Positions 48,190 to 56,552 of a stretch of 64,000 nucleotides of DNA are shown in pieces. Made by a program: the position numbers and the translations under genes. This DNA is from Psychrobacter sp. P2G3 (GTDB taxonomy: Bacteria > Pseudomonadota > Gammaproteobacteria > Pseudomonadales > Moraxellaceae), in assembly GCF_001593285.1 (NCBI RefSeq), contig NZ_CP012529.1, positions 496,001 through 560,000 on the forward strand, read 5' to 3'. Below the pieces are notes generated by a model, which worked only from the letters and a program-made list of their open reading frames with translations, searched no databases and was not told where the DNA came from. Every line of letters begins with the position of its first letter. Position 1 is the first letter of the stretch.

Positions 48190-49071
48190 ATGAAGCAATT
48201 ATATCGAGTACTTCCTATCGTACTAAGTGTTGGGTTATTTGGCTGTGGCAATTCTAATAATGCTACTACTACTGCTACGCAAGAGAGCGCAAATACCAAC
48301 AGTCCAGCAGTAACAGAAAGCAAAGATACTTTTGTAAGTAAGTTACCTGATAGCGCTCCAGTAATTAAAGTAGCTACAACGGGTACGATGCCTCCATTCT
48401 CTTTCCAAGATGACTACGGCAATATGCAAGGTATCGATATTGATGCAATCCGCGCAATCGGTGAAGAGCAAGGCTTTAAGGTTGAGTTTTATAAAGAGAC
48501 TTGGCAGGATATGTTCGATAGTGTGGAGAGTGGTGGTCGTGATCTAGCGGTATCGGGTATCTCTTACAAAGACGACCGTAACGTAAAGTATGGCCTATCA
48601 ACACCTTACTTTTTCAATCCATCAGCCATGATGTACTCAAATAAAGATTTAAAACTAAATAGTTTAGAAGATTTAGGAGGGTTGCATGTTGCAGGTATGG
48701 AAGGCGCAAAACCAGCAGAGCAGTTAAAAGAGATTGGTAAATATGGTGAGCTTTCTACAAGAACCACAGCCTTTTTACTATTTGAAGACTTGATGCAAAA
48801 TAAGGTTGACGTCATCCTACATGATTTGCCTATTTTGCAATATACCGCAAAAACTCATCCAGAATATAAAGTCACTATCGTGCCTTATGAAGGAGAGGAT
48901 ACGCCATCAGCACAACAAGTAGTACTTATAGCAAAAGGTAACACTGATTTAATTAAAACTGTTAACGAAGGCATCACCAAGCTTAAAACAGAAGGCACGT
49001 TTAAAGCGATTGAAGAGAAATGGTTAGGTGGAACTCAACCTGCTGCCGAAACTACTGAGCAAGCAAACTAA
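48190..49071 (+). CDS. Family-3 solute-binding lipoprotein 3 (kinase-linked)
   Basis: 293 residues. The ATG at 48190 (MKQLYRVLPIVLSVGLFGC) has AAGGA seven bases upstream and fits the two paralogs; the frame extends nine residues further but without support. It has a lipobox (LFGC) and an SBP_bac_3 domain more divergent than in lipoproteins 1 and 2 (PPFSFQDDYGNMQGIDIDAI; MMYSNKDLKLNSLEDLG). Arg in YKDDRNVKYG and Asp in VDVILHDLP are in the ligand-contact positions. It ends 12 bases before the CheA-like kinase, so the two are surely co-transcribed. Confidence 0.9.
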   Translation: MKQLYRVLPIVLSVGLFGCGNSNNATTTATQESANTNSPAVTESKDTFVSKLPDSAPVIKVATTGTMPPFSFQDDYGNMQGIDIDAIRAIGEEQGFKVEFYKETWQDMFDSVESGGRDLAVSGISYKDDRNVKYGLSTPYFFNPSAMMYSNKDLKLNSLEDLGGLHVAGMEGAKPAEQLKEIGKYGELSTRTTAFLLFEDLMQNKVDVILHDLPILQYTAKTHPEYKVTIVPYEGEDTPSAQQVVLIAKGNTDLIKTVNEGITKLKTEGTFKAIEEKWLGGTQPAAETTEQAN

Positions 49072-49083
49072 AGGATTTTCAAA

Positions 49084-51291
49084 ATGGCAACCACACATAA
49101 TGTCGATAATAAACGTTATCAGGGTCTGATCATCTCAATTGCACTATTTTTATCCTTGATCGGTGCTTTGCTCGCGTTTACGTTTTATACCTCAAGTTTA
49201 TTAGAAAGAAATACGATTCTAATTGACCAAACCAACCAAGTGGCTAACAGCGCGCAAGCGGTGATTAAAGACTTATTTGACTTAGACAACAGTTATGGTG
49301 AGGACACCAACTCTCCACATATGCAGCGGGTTTTTGAGCGCTTAGAGCGGAATACTTCATTAATTACTGACTCTATTGCTGCTATCGGACAAGGCGGCAC
49401 GATTACTGATGCTGATGGCAACAGTTATAATTTGCCGAAAGTTGATAGTGTTGCGCAAGCAGAAATTACGGCAGCTAATGAGCAATGGCAACTTTTAGAG
49501 CCTAAGATTCAAGCTTATCTGAAAGATGCTGATAACATCATGGTTGACTCTGCAGATGAGCTGACTCAAGCGGTTGAACAGGCAAAAACTTCAAGTTTGC
49601 TTATTAACGACTCTTTAGATCAACTTACTGATGACGTATTTACGAGTGCTGAGAACCAAGCAAATACCATTCGTCTGATTCAGGTACTTGGTGTTGTTGC
49701 TATCTTCTCTTACTTCTTGATCTTCGTATTCTTCTTTGTACGTCGCTTGCGTGATACTGATGCTGAAGCATTGGCTGCACGTCGCGAAACACAAGAGATT
49801 ATGCAAACGGTTAATACAGGTTTGTTCTTGCTTGATAAAGACTTAAATATCGGTCAGCAGCATTCACAGGCACTTAATAGTATTATTGGCGCTGACAGCT
49901 TGGCAGGAGAAAACTTTGCCAACGTACTACGTGGGCGTATTTCTGATAAAGATCTAACGACCACCCGTCAATTCGTTGAGCAACTATATAACCCACGCGT
50001 TAAAGAGAAACTTGTCAACGACCTTAATCCTCTACATAAAGTCTTGCTACATAACACATCTGGTGAGCATGGTTCAGACAGTCGTTTCTTGGATTTTAGA
50101 TTCTCACGTGTTTATGAAGATAAAGATATTGCTCGTATTTTGGTCAACGTTAATGATGTGTCAGACGCTGTTTACTTAGAACAACGTCTAGAAAAAGAGC
50201 GCTCACAGAATGACATGCAGATTGAGATGTTAACAACCATCTTGAACGTAAATCCAAAAATCATTAATGAGTTCATCGCTAATACCAAAAGTCATATCGA
50301 AAAAATCAATAATGTATTGAAGAATCCTGGAAGCACGCAATACGAGCTTGAGGTTAAGTTAAACTCTATCTATCGTGAAATGCATAGCTTGAAAGGTGAG
50401 GCTTCAGCATTAAAACTGCATAGTTTTACTAAGATTGCATCAGAGGCAGAAGACCAGCTTAACGTGCTACAAAATCAAGGCAAGCTATCAGGTAATGATT
50501 TCCTACCTTTGGCAGTGCATTTAGATGACTTATTGAGCCTATCTAATACTATCGAAAAATTAGGAGAACGTATAAATCGTTCGTCACCAGCAAGTGCAGC
50601 GAATAGCAGTGCGGCGACAACACCAAACTCTGTAGTGGCAGATTCGAGTACGCCTGTAGCCGAGACTCAAGCAACAAACTTTTCGATGAATGATTTAGAA
50701 GTTGAAGGTAATAATATTGACTTAGAGGAAGAGTCAGATAATCATCTACTAGCTTATTATCATGATTTTGCGCAAGATATTGCAGCAAGACAAGGTAAAC
50801 AAGTACAGCTTGATAGTACTACTTTAGGGCAAGTTAGAATACCAGAACGCCTTAGAAATACCGTTAAAGAAATTAGTATCCAGCTGCTACGTAACGCTGT
50901 AGTGCACGGTATTGAGACACCTGATATACGTCAATCAGTGGGTAAACCTGCTGTTGGTACTATTGGTCTAGAAATGCAAAGTAGTGGCCAAGACTTCGTT
51001 GTTACTTTACAAGATGACGGCCAAGGCATTGACTATGACAGTATTCGTGAAAAGCTAGTCAAAGAAGGTCGTTTCGATGTACAAGAAGCGAGTCAGCTTG
51101 ATCATAGTGGCTTACTAAAGCAACTATTTTCTTCTGGGTTTTCTACCAAGGAGAATGCGGACGAAGACGGCGGTCGCGGTGTTGGTTTAGATATCATCAA
51201 GGCTCAAGTAAAAGAATACGATGGTAAGCTCAATATAAATAGTGAGTATGGCAAGATGACGCGTTTTGTCATTACGCTACCTAACGCTTAA
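49084..51291 (+). CDS. Membrane-anchored CheA-like histidine kinase
   Basis: 735 residues. TM1 (about 15-36), a helical periplasmic region (about 40-195, possibly four-helix or PilJ-like; NEQWQLLEPKIQAYL), TM2 (about 200-221), and a PAS-like domain (about 235-370; TVNTGLFLLDKDLNI). An Hpt domain has His434 in EMHSLKGEASALKL, the CheA P1 style. A Ser/Thr/Ala linker leads to a CheA-type ATPase with Asn604 in LLRNAVVHGIE, then DDGQGID and GGRGVGLDIIK. The protein ends right after the ATPase: no CheW-like P5 domain is present. It should phosphorylate the CheY-like protein next door. It follows lipoprotein 3 after 12 bases. Confidence 0.88.
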   Translation: MATTHNVDNKRYQGLIISIALFLSLIGALLAFTFYTSSLLERNTILIDQTNQVANSAQAVIKDLFDLDNSYGEDTNSPHMQRVFERLERNTSLITDSIAAIGQGGTITDADGNSYNLPKVDSVAQAEITAANEQWQLLEPKIQAYLKDADNIMVDSADELTQAVEQAKTSSLLINDSLDQLTDDVFTSAENQANTIRLIQVLGVVAIFSYFLIFVFFFVRRLRDTDAEALAARRETQEIMQTVNTGLFLLDKDLNIGQQHSQALNSIIGADSLAGENFANVLRGRISDKDLTTTRQFVEQLYNPRVKEKLVNDLNPLHKVLLHNTSGEHGSDSRFLDFRFSRVYEDKDIARILVNVNDVSDAVYLEQRLEKERSQNDMQIEMLTTILNVNPKIINEFIANTKSHIEKINNVLKNPGSTQYELEVKLNSIYREMHSLKGEASALKLHSFTKIASEAEDQLNVLQNQGKLSGNDFLPLAVHLDDLLSLSNTIEKLGERINRSSPASAANSSAATTPNSVVADSSTPVAETQATNFSMNDLEVEGNNIDLEEESDNHLLAYYHDFAQDIAARQGKQVQLDSTTLGQVRIPERLRNTVKEISIQLLRNAVVHGIETPDIRQSVGKPAVGTIGLEMQSSGQDFVVTLQDDGQGIDYDSIREKLVKEGRFDVQEASQLDHSGLLKQLFSSGFSTKENADEDGGRGVGLDIIKAQVKEYDGKLNINSEYGKMTRFVITLPNA

Positions 51292-51311
51292 TTAAGGATA
51301 ATAGATACGTT

Positions 51312-51674
51312 ATGTATAAACTAATGATTGTTGATGATTCCAATATTATCCGGAACCGGATTCAGCGGGCTTATGACTCAGGAAATTTCATGTTGGTTGC
51401 TACAGCAACCAGTGGTGTTCAAGCCATTGAAAAATTCAATATGCATCGCCCAGATGTCATCACGATGGATCTAACCATGCCGCAAATGGATGGTCTGGAA
51501 TGTATCGAGAAGATTATTGCTATTGATCCTGATGTACGGATTTTGGTTGTATCGGCTTTGTCTGATAAATCTACAGGTATTGAAGCATTATCGTTGGGCG
51601 CCAGCGGGTTTCTCTGTAAACCTTTTTCAGAAGAAGATCTCGTAGAATCTTTGTATGAGCTGATGCAAGACTGA
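51312..51674 (+). CDS. CheY-like single-domain response regulator
   Basis: 120 residues, only a receiver domain. The acidic pair is in MIVDDSN, the phospho-acceptor Asp53 in TMDLTMPQMDG, the Thr/Ser switch in VVSALSD and the Lys in FLCKPFSEEDL. It has no DNA-binding or enzymatic output domain. It starts 20 bases after the kinase and is its probable partner. Its target is unknown. Confidence 0.92.
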   Translation: MYKLMIVDDSNIIRNRIQRAYDSGNFMLVATATSGVQAIEKFNMHRPDVITMDLTMPQMDGLECIEKIIAIDPDVRILVVSALSDKSTGIEALSLGASGFLCKPFSEEDLVESLYELMQD

Positions 51675-51704
51675 TATCATCCAACGACTTAAGTAGATGT
51701 AATT

Positions 51705-52154
51705 ATGAAAGAACAAAAGCTACAGATTTTTTTGAACATTATTAGCAACTATTTTAACCAGTTTGGGGGTGCAGAGCTCATCGCTGATACTCCCTACTTG
51801 TTAGAAAATAAACAGCCAAAAGTCCATGACTATACAGGTGTAATTGGTATATCAGGGGTTCAAAAAGGCGTGGTGTACTTTTCAGCAACGCGTGAATTAC
51901 TGGCTTCTATATTAAACAGTATGGGCGAAACTGACGAGAGTGAAGATATTTACATGGACCTTGCGGGTGAGGTTGCCAATACGATAGCTGGCAATGCACG
52001 CAATGAGTTTGGTGCAGAATTTCATATCTCGGTACCGTTCGTGTTTAAAGGTTCACCGCAAAGTATTGTATTACCTAGCGGTGAGCGTTCCTTTATCATT
52101 CCCATCACTTGGCTGTCGCAAGTCGGCGAGATTGTGGTCTGTCTGCAGGATTAA
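51705..52154 (+). CDS. CheX-type CheY-P phosphatase 1
   Basis: 149 residues. It carries the CheX/CheC catalytic motif DxxxExxN as DLAGEVANTIAGN, with Glu89 and Asn92, in the expected mid-protein helix. In this family the Glu and Asn side chains help remove phosphate from CheY. It starts 30 bases after the receiver gene. The upstream Shine-Dalgarno sequence is weak. Confidence 0.88.
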   Translation: MKEQKLQIFLNIISNYFNQFGGAELIADTPYLLENKQPKVHDYTGVIGISGVQKGVVYFSATRELLASILNSMGETDESEDIYMDLAGEVANTIAGNARNEFGAEFHISVPFVFKGSPQSIVLPSGERSFIIPITWLSQVGEIVVCLQD

Positions 52155-52195
52155 TTATCCTGCTGGCACGTGATGAATATGGACAATAATATATT

Positions 52196-52645
52196 ATGGT
52201 TAAAGTAGAGAAGTTAGGTGTGTTTCTAAGTTCGATTAATGCATTTTTTACGCAGATCGATGACGCACAAGTGGCTATTAGCACTCCTTATTTAAATAAC
52301 AACAGAAGCGCTATTGGTTATGACTATAGCGGTGTTATTGAAATATCAGGCCCTCTTAAAGGCTGTGTTTATGTGAGCGCTCCAAGCATTATGCTGCGCG
52401 AGGTTATCAAAGTTATGGGTGAGCCTGATTCATCAATTACGATGATGAAAGACTTACTTGGTGAAATGGCCAATACCATATCTGGTAACGCGCGTACTGA
52501 ATTTGGTTCGGAGTTCATCATCTCGCCACCTAAGATTGTTGAAGGTGCACCAAGCGTATCTTATCTGCCAAAAGACCGGCATAGTTACATTACACCCTTC
52601 ACATGGCGCGGCTATGAGGCAGTGATAGGTATCTGTATCGCTTAA
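52196..52645 (+). CDS. CheX-type CheY-P phosphatase 2
   Basis: 149 residues, a paralog of the preceding protein with the motif DLLGEMANTISGN (Glu90, Asn93). The overall layout is the same (YLNNNRSAIGYDYSGVIEIS against YLLENKQPKVHDYTGVIGIS). Both copies keep the catalytic pair, so both may be active or form a heterodimer. There is little Shine-Dalgarno signal. It is the last gene before a terminator. Confidence 0.87.
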   Translation: MVKVEKLGVFLSSINAFFTQIDDAQVAISTPYLNNNRSAIGYDYSGVIEISGPLKGCVYVSAPSIMLREVIKVMGEPDSSITMMKDLLGEMANTISGNARTEFGSEFIISPPKIVEGAPSVSYLPKDRHSYITPFTWRGYEAVIGICIA

Positions 52646-52676
52646 TCTAAATTAATCAGCAAAACTGGCTATGATT

Positions 52677-52707
52677 AAAAAAACGACGTATATGCGTCGT
52701 TTTTTTG
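52677..52707 (+). terminator. Terminator of the chemosensory-like operon
   Basis: ACGACG pairs with CGTCGT around TATATG, flanked by an A-run and a T-run of seven each. Confidence 0.9.
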
Positions 52708-52830
52708 TGCTTCATTAATAAGTGCTTCGTGTTAGACTTAATTAATGAGAGAGATAAAGTATCCAATCAAAACAATTATTTATAACTTATATCTGCTTTA
52801 ATAAACTGCTGGAGCTTATCATGAGTTATA

Positions 52831-52839
52831 TGATAAAAT
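52831..52839 (+). promoter_or_regulatory. Candidate extended -10 for rpsB
   Basis: TGATAAAAT (TGn plus TAAAAT), about 240 bases before rpsB. It would start the structured leader described next. Confidence 0.35.
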
Positions 52840-52933
52840 ACAGCGCAGCTATTTCTATAATTTACTTATATTTTTGACTATAGCTCAATTTTTTAAACCA
52901 ACCAATGACACACACATCATGGCAAAAAATTGC

Positions 52934-53060
52934 TGGGTGTCTGGCGACTTGATTAATTTGCATTTAATAGATAATTACGATGTTGCACATATAAAGCATA
53001 GATCGTAAGCAAATGCGTGTCGCTAGATAGGCAGTTTTTGTGATGTGGAGGCATAACCCA
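52934..53060 (+). promoter_or_regulatory. Structured rpsB leader, candidate S2 autoregulatory RNA
   Basis: Four nested pairings can form in order. TGGGT (52934-52938) pairs with ACCCA (53056-53060). TGGCGAC (52942-52948) pairs with GTCGCTA (53019-53025, one G-U). GCATTT (52960-52965) pairs with AAATGC (53011-53016). TTACGAT (52975-52981) pairs with ATCGTAA (53002-53008). The outer helix ends six bases before the rpsB Shine-Dalgarno AGGA (53067-53070). An S2-binding leader is known upstream of rpsB in gammaproteobacteria; whether this is that element is inference. Confidence 0.5.
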
Positions 53061-53078
53061 ACCAACAGGACATTTGAC

Positions 53079-53894
53079 ATGGCTACAAAGAATCCAACTA
53101 AAATTGAAATGCGTGACTTACTACAAGCCGGCGCTCACTTTGGTCACCAAACACGTTTTTGGAATCCAAAAATGGGTCCATATATCTTTGGTGCACGTAA
53201 CAAGATTCACATCATCAACTTAGAGCATACTGTAAAAGCATTCAACGAAGCATTGACTTACGTGAATGGCCTAGCTGCTAAGAAAAACAAAGTATTATTT
53301 GTTGGTACTAAACGCGCTGCTAGCGGTATCATCCGTGAGCAAGCTGCTCGTGCTGGCATGCCATACGTTGACCATCGCTGGTTAGGTGGTATGTTGACTA
53401 ACTGGAAAACACTACGCCAGTCAATCAACCGTCTAAAAGAGCTTGAAAAGCAAGCAGAAGATGGTACTTTCGCTAAGCTAACTAAGCGTGAAGCGTTAGA
53501 GCGTACTCGCGATATGGAAAAACTTGAGCGTTCACTGGGCGGTATTAAAGATATGGGTGGCCTACCTGATGCAATCTTTATCGTTGATGTAGATCATGAA
53601 GCGATCGCGATCAAAGAAGCTAAAAACCTAGGTATCCCAGTTATCGGTATCGTTGATACGAACTCTAACCCAGACAACGTTGATTACATCATCCCTGCAA
53701 ACGATGATGCTATCCGTGCTGTGACGCTGTATGTAACTTCTATTGCTGATGCGATTATCGCTGGTAAAGAGTATGCACAGACTCAAGCTGGTGGCAAAGC
53801 TGAGCAAGAGCAAACTTCAGAGCAAGCGCCTGCTGCTACTGAAGAAGCACCAGCTGAAGCTAAAGCAGAAGAAGCTGCAACTCCAGCAGAATAA
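53079..53894 (+). CDS. rpsB: 30S ribosomal protein S2
   Basis: 271 residues from the ATG at 53079, which has AGGA eight bases upstream. A longer frame from 53040 adds 13 residues that no S2 has. S2 stretches are [36 protein letters not shown] and the later [20 protein letters not shown]. After about residue 235 comes an Ala/Glu/Gln-rich acidic tail ([18 protein letters not shown]) that makes it about 30 residues longer than E. coli S2. tsf follows, as expected. Confidence 0.97.
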   Translation: MATKNPTKIEMRDLLQAGAHFGHQTRFWNPKMGPYIFGARNKIHIINLEHTVKAFNEALTYVNGLAAKKNKVLFVGTKRAASGIIREQAARAGMPYVDHRWLGGMLTNWKTLRQSINRLKELEKQAEDGTFAKLTKREALERTRDMEKLERSLGGIKDMGGLPDAIFIVDVDHEAIAIKEAKNLGIPVIGIVDTNSNPDNVDYIIPANDDAIRAVTLYVTSIADAIIAGKEYAQTQAGGKAEQEQTSEQAPAATEEAPAEAKAEEAATPAE

Positions 53895-54226
53895 ATAGCT
53901 GACCCGTAAGGTTTAACTTTATAAGGGTGTCTTGATAGTGTTTTTATTGACATCCATATAAGGTTATTAACAGCGTATAAGCTCACAATAGGCATGATGT
54001 AGTTTTACTCGTCATGCCTTATTGTTGATGGGAAGCTCGTTAATAGGCGAGTATTATCGCTTATATTTGTCCTCGTTATATACAATACTTGACATGCAAT
54101 AGTTGTGATAACGACCAATAATGAGCGCTCTCATTGCTATAAGAGCGGCACAGTAATAACAAATATCGAAAATATATTACATAGAAATTAAGCACTCCTA
54201 TACATAACAATACTAAGGTGACTCTT
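53895..54226 (+). other. rpsB-tsf gap with candidate attenuator hairpin
   Basis: About 330 bases. AGGCATGA (53990-53997) pairs with TCATGCCT (54012-54019), with flanking A/T pairing and one bulge, about 95 bases after the rpsB stop. There is no long T-run. A partial terminator between rpsB and tsf is known in E. coli, so this could tune tsf level. TTGACA at 54089-54094 has no matching -10. Confidence 0.4.
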
Positions 54227-55111
54227 ATGACAGAAGTAAAAGTATCTGCCAAAATGGTAAAAGAACTGCGCGACCGTACTGGTCTTGGCATGATGGAATG
54301 TAAAAAAGCGTTAGAAGAATCAAACGGTGATGTTGAAGTTGCCATCGATAACTTGCGTAAATCTGGTCAAGCAAAAGCGGCCAAAAAAGCAGGTAACATC
54401 GCAGCTGACGGCGCTATCATCATCGCTCAAGGCGACAATAAAGCATTCTTATTAGAAGTTAACTGCCAGACTGACTTCGTTGCAAAAGATGATAGCTTCA
54501 CTGCATTTGCAGAAAAAGTGGCTAACCTTGCACTAGAAAACAACGTGACTGACGTTGCTGCTATCTCTGAGCTACCGTATGGCGAAGGCCAAACCGTTGA
54601 AGAAGCTCGTGTATCTCTAGTACAGAAAATCGGTGAGAACATTCAGATCCGCCGTGTTGAAACCCTAGAAGGTAACAACATTGCATCATACCGTCACGGT
54701 CTACGTATCGGTGTGGTTGTATCTTACGAAGGTGGCAGTGCAGATACTGGCAAAAACCTTGCCATGCACATTGCTGCATTCAACCCTGTCGCAGTAGATG
54801 ACGAAGACGTTGCAGCTGACGTACTAGCACGCGAAAAAGATATCATTGAAGCAAAAGCGAAAGAGTCTGGCAAGCCTGACAACATCGTTGAGAAAATGAT
54901 TGAAGGTGGCTTACGTAAATACCTAGACGAAGTAACTTTACTACGTCAGCCTTACGTTATGGACAATGAGAAAAAAGTTGGTGACGTTCTAAAAGCTGAA
55001 GGCGTAAAAGTACTTGGTTTCAAACGTTTAGAAGTTGGTGAAGGCATCGAGAAAAAGCAAGAAGACTTCGCTGCTGAAGTTGCTGCTACACAAGCATTAG
55101 CCAATAAATAA
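54227..55111 (+). CDS. tsf: Elongation factor Ts
   Basis: 294 residues from the ATG at 54227, with AAGGTG upstream. The upstream frame to 54218 adds only three residues. EF-Ts recycles EF-Tu by removing GDP. The N-terminal module [20 protein letters not shown] and the core [17 protein letters not shown] are typical. pyrH and frr, which often follow, are absent here; a strong terminator comes next. Confidence 0.97.
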   Translation: MTEVKVSAKMVKELRDRTGLGMMECKKALEESNGDVEVAIDNLRKSGQAKAAKKAGNIAADGAIIIAQGDNKAFLLEVNCQTDFVAKDDSFTAFAEKVANLALENNVTDVAAISELPYGEGQTVEEARVSLVQKIGENIQIRRVETLEGNNIASYRHGLRIGVVVSYEGGSADTGKNLAMHIAAFNPVAVDDEDVAADVLAREKDIIEAKAKESGKPDNIVEKMIEGGLRKYLDEVTLLRQPYVMDNEKKVGDVLKAEGVKVLGFKRLEVGEGIEKKQEDFAAEVAATQALANK

Positions 55112-55159
55112 GTTTTAATTTATTGTAGCCATTGCTAATCGGTGTTTTCGATTTAGCAT

Positions 55160-55193
55160 AAAAAAGCCCGTTATTTGATTAACGGGCTTTTTT
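55160..55193. terminator. Terminator between tsf and the transglycosylase gene
   Basis: AAAAAAGCCCGTTA and its exact complement surround a 6-base loop, with A and T tracts that would serve both convergent genes. Confidence 0.93.
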
Positions 55194-55233
55194 ATGTCTA
55201 TTACTAACGTTCAATATTATAACTGCTTTTTAA

Positions 55234-56067
55234 TTACCGTAGTGCAGCATAGGCAGAGTTAGCATAACTGGCACTGCCACTGTTATTACTAGTGCCATAA
55301 CTGACGGTTTGCATCCCGCCACTGTTATCATTGCTATTAACAGACGCATTGCTTGCGCTCATAGTGTTACCTGAGAGACCAGAATCGTTTTTATATAAAC
55401 TATGATAACGGCTCATCACTTGTTTGACATAGTTACGAGTTTCTTTGAAAGGCGGAATACCATTGTATTTATCTACGTTGCCTTCTCCGGCGTTGTAACC
55501 TGCAATCGCAAATTCAACATTATTGTTGAAGCGGCGCATGAGCCAAGCGATATATTTGGCCGAGCCTTCGATATTGTCAGCAGGGTTCCACGGATTACTA
55601 ACCTTAAAGCGACTAGCTGTAGCAGGCATCAATTGCATTAAGCCTTGTGCTCCTACAGGAGAGCGTGCATTTGGATTAAAGGCTGATTCAGTATGCATCA
55701 TTGCTTTCATTAAGCCAGGATCAATACCGTGACGAGAAGCAGAGGCACGGATATAACTGTCATAGGCATCACGAGTACCACTTCTACTCGCAGAGCTACT
55801 GCCATAATCAGTGCTATTGCTGGCACCATCATACATTTTTGAATCTTTATAATAAGTAACTTTTACTTTTTTGGTAAATTTATCGAAGTTGCCACTTGGA
55901 TTGACGTTAGTGAGGAGAACTTGTCCACCTTTGTCTTTATAAATATACATGTTACCGGCTTGAGCAGTAACAGATAAAGTAGATAGGGCAACAGTAGTCC
56001 ATAAAACAGGAGATAAAAAACGGTTAAAGAAGGGTGCAATATTTATCATAAAGGTATCACTTTTCAT
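55234..56067 (-). CDS. Lytic transglycosylase (SLT family) with DUF4124-like N-terminus
   Basis: About 277 residues from the ATG at 56067 (MKSDTFMINIAPFF), with a signal sequence ending at VTAQAGN. Another ATG at 56049 is equally possible. A short domain like those fused to SLT proteins (MYIYKDKGGQVLLTN) precedes the catalytic domain: Glu in KAMMHTESAFNPNARSPVGA, then AQGLMQLMPATASRF and IAGYNAGEGNVDKY. It cleaves peptidoglycan with 1,6-anhydro product. The C-terminal tail is Ser/Asn-rich. The frame's extension to 56211 looks unused. Confidence 0.9.
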   Translation of the reverse strand: MKSDTFMINIAPFFNRFLSPVLWTTVALSTLSVTAQAGNMYIYKDKGGQVLLTNVNPSGNFDKFTKKVKVTYYKDSKMYDGASNSTDYGSSSASRSGTRDAYDSYIRASASRHGIDPGLMKAMMHTESAFNPNARSPVGAQGLMQLMPATASRFKVSNPWNPADNIEGSAKYIAWLMRRFNNNVEFAIAGYNAGEGNVDKYNGIPPFKETRNYVKQVMSRYHSLYKNDSGLSGNTMSASNASVNSNDNSGGMQTVSYGTSNNSGSASYANSAYAALR

Positions 56068-56552
56068 CGAATAGTAGCAAATTGCTTTGCTCATAGGCGC
56101 GATATTTTGCTTATCAAAGTCGTTACCGCGATTATAGAATTTCATAACAGTAGCTAAAATAAATAACCAACAAAAATCACGTCTAATAAAAATCACTTGC
56201 AATAGATACAAAAGATAATAGTTGCTTACTATAACATAAAATAACTTTTAACCCTATAATCTTAACGAAGAAGACTATTTTGATAGCTCTTAATTTGTAA
56301 GAAAATCTTAACCAAATCAAAATATTAATGTTACCTATCCATTGGTTAAAACTAGTAACGAGAGATGAATAATTCTATCTATAATATGATTGCAAAATGG
56401 TAAAAATCAATAAAGCGTTAATAGTCTTAAAGTTAGGTTGAACAGAAGTTTGTATTATTAATGAAGATAATAGCTGTGATAAGTGGTGAACTTGATAGTT
56501 AATAGCTCTTGATACAAGAGCTCTCAATATAGTAGCTCTTAATACAAGATAT
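56068..56552. other. Gap upstream of the transglycosylase and downstream of lrgB
   Basis: About 485 AT-rich bases with no supported gene. The end next to lrgB holds two 17-bp direct repeats with hairpin potential (see 56503-56549). The transglycosylase promoter should lie here, but I could not place it. Confidence 0.5.
56503..56549. repeat. Two 17-bp direct repeats with a hairpin after lrgB
   Basis: TAGCTCTTGATACAAGA (56503-56519) recurs at 56533-56549 with one change, 30 bases apart. The first copy folds into GCTCTTG-ATA-CAAGAGC. It lies just after the lrgB stop and may help end transcription. Confidence 0.7.

Noticed and set aside
45622..49071. The three binding proteins as an ABC amino-acid importer operon
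   Set aside because: No permease or ATPase gene is found in or next to the cluster, each of the first two genes has its own terminator, and the third is tied to a kinase instead.
56068..56211. 48-residue N-terminal extension of the transglycosylase
   Set aside because: It carries charged residues and an early Cys ahead of the real signal sequence. The later ATGs at 56067 or 56049 place the signal peptide at the N-terminus.
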